Source: Burkholderiales bacterium
Lineage (GTDB): Bacteria > Pseudomonadota > Gammaproteobacteria > Burkholderiales > JAEUMW01
DNA length: 5,697 nucleotides
Reading direction: 5' to 3'
Assembly (NCBI GenBank): GCA_016791285.1
Contig: JAEUMX010000444.1
Span: 1 to 5,697, forward strand
Below the pieces are notes generated by a model that ran no database searches, was not told the origin of the DNA, and saw only the letters and a list, made by a program, of their open reading frames with translations. Position numbers and translations under genes: made by a program. This document shows positions 1 to 4,258 of this stretch, piece by piece. The stretch's first letter is position 1. Every line of letters begins with the position of its first letter.

Positions 1-1
1 G

Positions 2-640
2 CTGGGCGGGTTGCAGGGCGCGATGGGCTGGTACATGGTGAAGAGCGGCCTGGTCGACGATCCGCGGGTGAGCCAGTTCCGCCTCACCGCCCACCTCGGG
101 CTCGCCTTCCTGATCTACGGCCTCATGTTCTGGGTGGCGCTCGACCTCGTGCGCCCGCGCGATGCTCCCCGCGATGCGCGTCTCGATGGTCTGCGCCGCT
201 ACTCCGGGTGGATCATCGGGCTCGTCTTCGTGATGGTGCTCACCGGTGGCTTCGTCGCCGGCATCCGCGCGGGCTTCGCGTACAACACCTTCCCGCTCAT
301 GAACGGGCACGTGGTACCGCCCGAGGTTTTGATGCTGGAGCCATGGTGGCTCAATTTCTTCAGCAACATGGCCACTGTCCAGTTCGATCACCGCCTGCTC
401 GCGTGGGTGCTCGCGTTTCTCGTGCCGTGGTTCTGGCTGAAGAGCCGGGGCGCGCCGATCTCATCGGGCGCACGGCTCGCCTGTCACGCGCTGCTTGCCG
501 CGCTGGTGCTGCAGGTGGCCCTGGGCATCACCACGCTGGTGCTCGTGGTGCCGATCGGTCTGGCGGCGGCGCATCAGGCGGGCGCCGTGGTGCTGTTCTC
601 GGCCGCGCTCTGGGCAGCGCACGAGCTGCGGCGCACCTGA
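2..640 (+). CDS. ctaA: Heme A synthase, COX15/CtaA family (5' partial)
   Basis: Heme A synthase is an inner-membrane enzyme that oxidises the C8 methyl of heme O to a formyl group, making heme A for aa3-type cytochrome oxidase. The first complete codon is at nt 2, so the N-terminus lies outside the window; 212 residues are visible of a usual ~340-360. The segment opens with [17 protein letters not shown], a signature of the Cys-less mitochondrial/alphaproteobacterial type. [10 protein letters not shown] at about residues 93-102 is also typical. Histidines expected to ligate or position heme are H31 (RLTAHL), H130 (FDHRLLAW) and H191 (AAHQAG); the fourth should lie upstream. Hydrophobic segments fall near residues 27-50, 69-90, 130-147, 158-182 and 184-206. 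No cysteine pairs are visible. It ends 4 nt before the next CDS, which suggests co-transcription. The family call is firm; membership of a larger cytochrome oxidase cluster upstream is inferred. Confidence 0.93.
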   Translation: MGGLQGAMGWYMVKSGLVDDPRVSQFRLTAHLGLAFLIYGLMFWVALDLVRPRDAPRDARLDGLRRYSGWIIGLVFVMVLTGGFVAGIRAGFAYNTFPLMNGHVVPPEVLMLEPWWLNFFSNMATVQFDHRLLAWVLAFLVPWFWLKSRGAPISSGARLACHALLAALVLQVALGITTLVLVVPIGLAAAHQAGAVVLFSAALWAAHELRRT

Positions 641-644
641 CGCG

Positions 645-1625
645 ATGGGGGAGACGGCGGAGCGGACCTCCCTGGTGCGAAGGATTGCCACCTTCGCAGC
701 GCTCGGCACCCTGGTGATCGTGGTCGCGAGCGCCTTTCTCCGGCTCTCGGTGCCGCACCAGGACTGTGCCCAGTGGCCCGCCTGCTACGGTACGGTCACG
801 CAGTCCATCGACGGCACCGAGCCCAGCGCGGCGCGTCGTGCCGCACGCCTCGCGCACCGCATCGCCGCCACGGCGGTGGCGGCCGCCATTCTCGCCCTGG
901 GGGTCCTTTGCTTCACGCAGCGCCCCCGGTCCCGACCCGACCGCATCCTCGCCGTCGCACTCGTGGCGCTCACCGCTTTTCTGGCGGTGCTGGGGCGATG
1001 GACGCCGACCGGCGCGCTGCTGCCGGCGGTCACGGTGGGCAATCTGGCGGGCGGATTCGGACTGCTGATCCTCCTCTGGTGGGTGCGGCTGCGCCATAGC
1101 GAAGTGTCACCGGACCCGCCTGCGCCCACTTCACACCGGCTTGCCGTTGTTGCCGTGGTGCTGGTGGGAGCGACCGCGCTCGCCGGCGCCCTCGTGAGCG
1201 CCAACTATGCAGCGCTTTCCTGCACGACGCTGCCGGACTGCAATGGCGGCTGGTGGCCCGCGCCGGCGCTCGCTGCCTTCGACGTGTTTCGCCCGCTCGC
1301 CGTGGACGACGTGCAGCGCGTGCAACGCGCGGAGTACGCGCCATTCCTGCACATGCTGCATCGCTATCTCGCGGCAGCGGCGGCGCTCGCGGCCGCCGCG
1401 CTCGGGGCGTGGCTGATCGCAGGCGTGCAGCGCCGGCGCGGTCTGGGCGTGTGGGTGCTGGTACTGCTCGCCCTCCAGATCGGGCTCGGCGTGGCGGCGA
1501 TCACGCTCTCGCTGCCGCTGCCGGTGGTCGTGCTGCACAACGGTATCGGTGCTTTGCTGTTGCTCGCCGTGGTGACCGCGGTTCACCAGCTTGCGGCGCA
1601 GCCGGCAGGGAGGTGGCGCCGGTGA
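645..1625 (+). CDS. Second COX15/CtaA-family heme A synthase-like membrane protein
   Basis: 326 residues with about eight hydrophobic segments (roughly 14-33, 67-90, 101-118, 127-147, 165-186, 236-259, 267-290, 293-315), the fold of a full-length CtaA/COX15. The ATG at 645 follows the previous stop by 4 nt. No clear Shine-Dalgarno is seen, so translational coupling is likely. It has the two extracytoplasmic Cys pairs of the betaproteobacterial type: C41/C47 (CAQWPAC) and C193/C199 (CTTLPDC), the latter after SANYAAL and before GGWWP. Likely heme-ligand histidines are H71 (RLAHRIA), H239 (MLHRY) and H298 (VLHNG). The helix where I expect the remaining one (usually TAHLLGG) reads VGNLAGG, with Asn at residue 133. 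This differs in type from the Cys-less paralogue next to it. It could be a working heme A synthase, a partner subunit or a divergent paralogue. The family is well supported; catalytic activity is uncertain. Confidence 0.88.
   Translation: MGETAERTSLVRRIATFAALGTLVIVVASAFLRLSVPHQDCAQWPACYGTVTQSIDGTEPSAARRAARLAHRIAATAVAAAILALGVLCFTQRPRSRPDRILAVALVALTAFLAVLGRWTPTGALLPAVTVGNLAGGFGLLILLWWVRLRHSEVSPDPPAPTSHRLAVVAVVLVGATALAGALVSANYAALSCTTLPDCNGGWWPAPALAAFDVFRPLAVDDVQRVQRAEYAPFLHMLHRYLAAAAALAAAALGAWLIAGVQRRRGLGVWVLVLLALQIGLGVAAITLSLPLPVVVLHNGIGALLLLAVVTAVHQLAAQPAGRWRR
1607..1613 (+). promoter_or_regulatory. Strong Shine-Dalgarno fixing the ybiB GTG start
   Basis: AGGGAGG lies inside the last codons of the preceding gene, 8 nt before the GTG at 1622. 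It supports GTG 1622 as the start even though the open frame extends hundreds of bases upstream. It also shows that ybiB is translated efficiently by its own signal despite overlapping the upstream stop codon. Confidence 0.8.
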
Positions 1626-2587
1626 ATCTTTCGGCCCTGATTCGCGAGGTGGGGCGCGGACCGCACGGCTCCCGTGATCTGTCCGAGGCTGCGGCGAGCG
1701 AACTCTACGGCGCGATGCTGGACGGTCGGGTGGCCGAGATGGAACTCGGCGCGATCCAGATCGCGCTGCGGGTGAAAGGCGAGGGACCGGAGGAACTGCG
1801 CGGATTCTATCGGGCGCTCGAAGCGCGCCTGGCACGCGTCGAACTACGCGACGCAAACGCGCGCCCGGTGGTGCTGCCGAGCTACAACGGCGCGCGCCAC
1901 CAGGCGAACCTCACCCCATTGCTCGCGTTGCTGCTCGGTCGCTTGGATGTACCGGTCCTGATCCACGGTGCGCCGGATGCGCACGGCCGCATCACCACCG
2001 AGGCGGTGCTGGAGGCGCTCGGCATCGCACCCAGTCACGACATTGCCGCAGTGCGTGCGCGGCTCGACGCGGGCGAGATTGCCTACGCGCCGGTCGACGT
2101 CCTCGTCCCCGGTCTGGGCGCTCTGCTCGCGACGCGCAAGCGGCTCGGCCTGCGCTCGAGCTCGCACAGCCTCGCCAAGCTGATCGATCCCTTCGGCGGA
2201 CGCGCACTGCGCGTGGTTTCCGTTTCCCACCCAGACTATATCGAGCGCATGGGGCGTTTCCTGCGCGAGACTTCGGCGCGGGCGCTGCTCATGCGCGGGA
2301 CCGAAGGCGAGCCCTTCGCCAACCCGAAGCGCAGGCCGCGGATCGAGCTTCACCTCGACGGCGAGACGGAAGTGCTGTTCGAGGGCGAGACGGGGAGCAT
2401 CGCGCTGCCAGATCTGCCGTCCGCGATCGATCCACGCACCACTGCCGAATGGACGAAGAGCGTGCTCGACCGGCGCGTAGCCGTGCCATCTTCGTTGGTC
2501 GATCAACTCGGTTGCTGCCTGTACGGCACCGGCCGTGAAGCATCGCTTGCCGCGGCCAGGGCAGTGGCGCTAGGGCTCGTCGGGTGA
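1622..2587 (+). CDS. ybiB: YbiB/TrpD2-type DNA-binding protein (glycosyltransferase family 3 fold)
   Basis: 321 residues, matching the ~320 of E. coli YbiB. The family has the fold of anthranilate phosphoribosyltransferase (TrpD) but is known as a nucleic-acid-binding protein rather than a tryptophan enzyme. An N-terminal helical domain (about residues 1-65; SALIREVGRGPHGSRDLS and ALRVKGEGPEELRGFY) matches the family-3 N-terminal domain. PSYNGARHQANLTPLLALLL at residues 86-105 is the YbiB signature and replaces the TrpD GTGGD phosphate-binding loop. Later family-like stretches are VLIHGAPDAHGR (112-123), RLGLRSSSHSLAKLIDPFGG (174-193) and VSHPDYIERMGRFL (201-214). The GTG overlaps the preceding TGA (GTGA) and a strong Shine-Dalgarno precedes it, so it is translated with the heme A synthase genes. 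E. coli ybiB is SOS-linked; no LexA box is seen here. The 3' end overlaps the convergent DUF2249 gene. Confidence 0.9.
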   Translation: MNLSALIREVGRGPHGSRDLSEAAASELYGAMLDGRVAEMELGAIQIALRVKGEGPEELRGFYRALEARLARVELRDANARPVVLPSYNGARHQANLTPLLALLLGRLDVPVLIHGAPDAHGRITTEAVLEALGIAPSHDIAAVRARLDAGEIAYAPVDVLVPGLGALLATRKRLGLRSSSHSLAKLIDPFGGRALRVVSVSHPDYIERMGRFLRETSARALLMRGTEGEPFANPKRRPRIELHLDGETEVLFEGETGSIALPDLPSAIDPRTTAEWTKSVLDRRVAVPSSLVDQLGCCLYGTGREASLAAARAVALGLVG

Positions 2588-2836
2588 GGGCAGCCCGGGT
2601 TCGCGCTGCCAGATCACGACGCGGAAAACACCATCGGCATCGGATTCGCAGCGCGCGTCATAGCCGTTGCGGTCCAGCACGCGCAGTAGGGTCCGCGGCT
2701 CGCGGTGAATGATCAGGAGCATTCGCTCGCCGAAGTGAAGCTGATCGAGGCTTTCCAGCACGCGCACCATCGGCTCCGGCGGTTCCAGGCCGCGTGCATC
2801 GATCACCAGATGAAATTCGGCGCCCGGTGCCGTCAC
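2570..2836 (-). CDS. DUF2249 domain protein (TusA-like fold)
   Basis: 88 residues forming a single DUF2249 domain. The family hallmark is visible at residues 11-23 (VIDARGLEPPEPM), followed by VRVLESLDQLHFGERMLLI, then HREPRTLLRVLDRNGY (44-59) and a terminal strand FRVVIWQRE (71-79). DUF2249 proteins resemble the sulfur carrier TusA, but the Cys-Pro of TusA is Pro-Pro here (P19-P20), so no persulfide transfer is expected from that position. The GTG start at 2836 lies 13 nt downstream of the hemerythrin stop, with GGACGAG just before it, so the two genes form one operon. In other genomes the two domains occur fused or adjacent, often beside denitrification or NO-response genes; that is family knowledge, and the molecular role is not established. 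The stop lies inside the ybiB 3' end. Confidence 0.86.
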   Translation of the reverse strand: MTAPGAEFHLVIDARGLEPPEPMVRVLESLDQLHFGERMLLIIHREPRTLLRVLDRNGYDARCESDADGVFRVVIWQREPGLPSPDEP

Positions 2837-2849
2837 CGTACTCGTCCAG

Positions 2850-3269
2850 TCAGACGATCAGCGGTTGCCCGTCGACAACCGGGCCGACTGCGTACGCGAG
2901 CCTTTCCGCGCGGGCCATGTGACGTCTGAGCAGCAGGATCAGGCGCTCGCAAGACGTGATGAACACATCCGCGTCCTGCGCGCCGAGTGCGGCGTGCATG
3001 TCCCGCAGGGTTCCGGCCAACTGGCCGTGTCGGCGTCGCAGCGCGGCGATCGTGCGCGTCGGGTGGACGCCGCTGCGCAGGATAGCCGGAACCATCATTC
3101 GCTCCTCGGCACCGATGCGCTGCCAGAGCACCTCGACGAAGCGGGCCACCATACCCGTACACCGCGACCAGTCGGCAGCTGCCGCAGCGCGCTCGGCCTC
3201 GCCCAGGAACGTCTCCCAGCGACGATGCTTCGCGATCAAGGGCAACGACGGCTGCACGAGGGCATGCAC
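2850..3269 (-). CDS. Hemerythrin-like (HHE) metal-binding domain protein
   Basis: 139 residues, mostly helical and cytoplasmic (no signal peptide or membrane segment). The hemerythrin/HHE pattern is visible in order: H15 (LIAKHRRWE), E55-E56 in the RIGAEERMMVPAI segment, H81 (RRRHGQL), and H117 with E122 (RRHMARAERL). Such four-helix bundles bind a non-heme di-iron centre that senses, stores or detoxifies O2, NO or peroxide. The first HxxxE motif reads R51-I-G-A-E55, so one usual His ligand is Arg. The GTG start at 3269 has only a weak GGA upstream; a second in-frame GTG at residue 5 (3257) sits 11 nt after GGAG and is an alternative. It is first in a two-gene unit with the DUF2249 gene and lies below an FNR-type box. 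The domain call is good; the ligand (O2 or NO) is inferred from context only. Confidence 0.82.
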   Translation of the reverse strand: MHALVQPSLPLIAKHRRWETFLGEAERAAAAADWSRCTGMVARFVEVLWQRIGAEERMMVPAILRSGVHPTRTIAALRRRHGQLAGTLRDMHAALGAQDADVFITSCERLILLLRRHMARAERLAYAVGPVVDGQPLIV

Positions 3270-3293
3270 TCCGAATAAACGGTAGGCGTGCGC

Positions 3294-3299
3294 AGCATA
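3294..3299 (-). promoter_or_regulatory. Probable -10 element of the hemerythrin/DUF2249 promoter
   Basis: On the minus strand this reads TATGCT (4 of 6 matches to TATAAT). Its centre is 33 bp from the centre of the FNR-type palindrome. Class II FNR promoters (box at -41.5) have almost exactly this spacing. The predicted transcript starts near 3287-3288, giving a leader of about 18 nt before the GTG. Confidence 0.5.
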
Positions 3300-3320
3300 G
3301 GCGCGCCTTTGGCGGCGCGG

Positions 3321-3338
3321 CCTTGATGCGTATCAAGG
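3321..3338. promoter_or_regulatory. FNR/ANR/DNR-type binding box
   Basis: CCTTGATGCGTATCAAGG contains a perfect TTGAT-N4-ATCAA (3323-3336), extended to seven matching bases per arm. This is the consensus for FNR-family regulators, which sense O2 through an iron-sulfur cluster (FNR/ANR) or NO through heme (DNR/NNR). The motif cannot tell these apart. It sits upstream of the minus-strand hemerythrin gene at a class II activating position. No matching -10 is seen in the plus direction. Confidence 0.82.
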
Positions 3339-3614
3339 AATCATGCCGACCGCGTTTTCGGTACGGTGGAAGAGCGGGGATGCTCATCACCGCCGCGGTG
3401 AACAACGGGCGTCACTCGTCTTCGAGCCCTGGAGCCGATGCCTAGAGCAACCTGCGCCGATGACGCCGGCGTCTGCCTCCGAAACGGGATCGGCTTGCAA
3501 CCGTTCGCCATCCCAGAGGGGTTCGTGCGCGATTTCGATCACGATCTCATCCTCTGTTCTTATCCTGTGCATCACATTATCTGATTAACAAGTGGCGAAC
3601 CATTAGGACGGGAA
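3339..3614. other. Gene-free stretch between divergent units
   Basis: Between the FNR-type box and the leader of the small secreted protein I see no convincing gene. A plus-strand frame (3343-3588) begins only 5 nt past the box and has no recognisable protein or ribosome site. A minus-strand frame (3387-3575) encodes 62 residues beginning MMHRIRTEDEIVIEIAHEPL, has no Shine-Dalgarno, and I do not recognise it. Base composition becomes less GC-rich after about 3530. No clear sigma-70 promoter for the next gene was found; TATATG at 3621-3626 is only a weak -10 candidate without a -35. Confidence 0.5.
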
Positions 3615-3659
3615 GGACTCTATATGGTGCAACGCAGCATATTGCTGCACAAGGAGTCC
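3615..3659 (+). promoter_or_regulatory. Foldable leader masking the ribosome-binding site
   Basis: Outer arms GGACTC (3615-3620) and GAGTCC (3654-3659) are exact complements. Inside them GCAGCA (3634-3639) and TGCTGC (3643-3648) form a second 6-bp stem with a 3-nt loop; GTGCA/TGCAC (3627-3631 and 3646-3650) is a competing pairing. The Shine-Dalgarno AAGGAG (3651-3656), 6 nt before the ATG at 3663, shares GAG with the outer stem. The pairing is seen in the sequence; a switch or thermometer role is inference. Confidence 0.45.
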
Positions 3660-3662
3660 GCA

Positions 3663-3977
3663 ATGAAGAAGGCAATCGTTTCGATGGCATCGCTCGTCTT
3701 GACATTATGGGCGGGCAGCAGTCTGGCAGCGCCTGAGGGTGCCAGCTATGAGGCATCGCCTTGCCTGAAGACGCAGATTTACGCACCGGAGGACTACAAG
3801 GTGTTTATCGACAAACCCACCGGGTTCGCGTTCGTATGCACGCCCGCGGGTTGGAAATTCGCCGGTTCATCCTCGCGGACCAAACATGGCCAGGACTCGG
3901 CGCGCGCCGAGTCCCAAGGTGAGTGCCCCAATCATTCTAACGTTGAGGAAGCCGGGGCGTCTGGGAACGGACGGTAG
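3663..3977 (+). CDS. Small secreted (periplasmic) protein of unknown function
   Basis: 104 residues from the ATG at 3663, chosen because AAGGAG lies 6 nt upstream and a textbook signal peptide follows: MKKAIV, then a hydrophobic core (about residues 7-19), then SSLAA with likely cleavage near residue 22-23. The mature part is about 80 residues. Residues 34-66 (CLKTQIYAPEDYKVFIDKP and on through FVCTPAGWKF) look like a compact conserved domain, with C34 and C59 able to form a disulfide. I do not recognise a named family. From about residue 69 the sequence turns polar and low in hydrophobic residues (SSSRTKHGQDSARAESQ), contains a third Cys (C88), and crosses a perfect 22-bp palindrome. The natural C-terminus may therefore have been lost and the frame now runs to a chance stop. 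The gene stands alone, probably as its own transcript. Confidence 0.62.
   Translation: MKKAIVSMASLVLTLWAGSSLAAPEGASYEASPCLKTQIYAPEDYKVFIDKPTGFAFVCTPAGWKFAGSSSRTKHGQDSARAESQGECPNHSNVEEAGASGNGR
3893..3914. repeat. Perfect 22-bp palindrome within the 3' part of the small secreted gene
   Basis: The left arm GGACTCGGCGC (3893-3903) is followed directly by its exact reverse complement (3904-3914). In RNA it would form a very stable hairpin. No T-tract follows on the plus strand, so it is not a classical rho-independent terminator. It may act as an mRNA 3' stabiliser, a rho-type or stalling hairpin, or a dyad-symmetric protein site. Its presence inside the reading frame adds to the doubt about the real C-terminus. 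Confidence 0.75.
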
Positions 3978-4056
3978 ACCGGCGCTTCGGATGCGCATGG
4001 AGTCCGGTGCCTCCCCTGCAATGGGTGGTCGGGTACCACTGTAAGCGAAGGATTAT

Positions 4057-4103
4057 TGGTGGCCAAGGGCGGAATCGAACCACCGACACAAGGATTTTCA
4101 GTC
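4057..4103 (-). pseudogene. tRNA-Phe(GAA) 3' fragment, attachment site of the integrated element
   Basis: Read on the minus strand, this is the 3' half of a tRNA-Phe. The anticodon loop CTGAAAA has anticodon GAA (complement of 4097-4099). It is followed by TCCTT, the variable loop GTGTC, a perfect 5-bp T stem GGTGG/CCGCC around TTCGATT, the acceptor strand CTTGGCC, discriminator A and an encoded CCA (4057-4059). The D arm and the normal 5' side of the anticodon stem are absent, so this is not a working tRNA. Fragments from the anticodon loop to CCA are the usual footprint of site-specific integration into tRNA genes. The next gene is a tyrosine integrase. By geometry the element lies on the 5' side of the fragment (to the right) and the original chromosome on the left. 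Confidence 0.85.
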
Positions 4104-4172
4104 ACCTTGGCCAACGTCCGGGCAGGTTCAACAGAGTCCGCAAATTACATACAACTTCATGATTAACGGTAA

Positions 4173-4201
4173 TATATTCGTCCATCACTGTCCAATATAA
4201 T
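4173..4201 (+). promoter_or_regulatory. Integrase promoter with consensus -10
   Basis: TATAAT at 4196-4201 is a perfect sigma-70 -10 element in an AT-rich stretch. The best-spaced -35 region (4173-4178, TATATT) is poor, which suggests dependence on an activator or on the AT-rich context. Two direct copies of GTCCA (4180-4184 and 4190-4194), 10 bp apart, sit on one DNA face in the spacer and could be an operator. The predicted start near 4208 gives a leader of about 50 nt and rules out the upstream GTG at 4202 as the integrase start. Confidence 0.55.
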
Positions 4202-4221
4202 GTGTTAGGAGCCGCGGGTAA

Positions 4222-4242
4222 ACGGCTACCGGACGGCTACCG
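4222..4242 (+). repeat. Tandem direct repeat in the integrase leader
   Basis: ACGGCTACCG occurs at 4222-4231 and again at 4233-4242, a period of 11 bp, in the untranslated leader just before the integrase start. Short repeats near phage-type integrase genes can be arm-type or excisionase/regulator sites. Nothing else in the sequence assigns this pair a role. Confidence 0.6.
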
Positions 4243-4258
4243 AGAACACGGGGATGAG

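Noticed and set aside
208..717. Long plus-strand open frame overlapping both heme A synthase genes
   Set aside because: It is Arg/Ala/Gly-rich low-complexity translation of GC-rich DNA in a shifted frame. The overlapping frames encode recognisable membrane proteins.
1131..1856. 241-codon minus-strand frame opposite the second heme A synthase and ybiB
   Set aside because: Extreme Arg/Pro/Gln content, no motif, and fully antisense to two recognised genes.
3387..3575. 62-codon minus-strand frame in the intergenic stretch
   Set aside because: No Shine-Dalgarno, no recognised family, and the C-terminal half is low quality. It could be a gene remnant but cannot be supported.
3343..3588. 81-codon plus-strand frame right after the FNR-type box
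   Set aside because: No ribosome site and no recognisable protein; the start is 5 nt past the box, leaving no room for a promoter driven by it.
3624..3662. Upstream ATG (3624) as the start of the small secreted protein
   Set aside because: It lies inside the hairpin leader, has no ribosome site, and would put 13 residues before a standard MKK signal peptide that has AAGGAG at ideal spacing.
4025..4039. GTGGT/ACCAC hairpin as a terminator of the former tRNA-Phe
   Set aside because: Only 5 bp with no T-tract on either strand after the stem; not supportable as a terminator.
3654..4143. 10-bp direct repeat GAGTCCGCAA at 3654 and 4134 as element boundaries
   Set aside because: Several 10-mers are expected to repeat by chance in a window this size, and the tRNA fragment already explains the junction.
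4202..4258. GTG at 4202 as the integrase start
   Set aside because: It overlaps the -10 region (4196-4201) and precedes the predicted transcript start; MGKLTDARIR at 4259 matches where the family begins.
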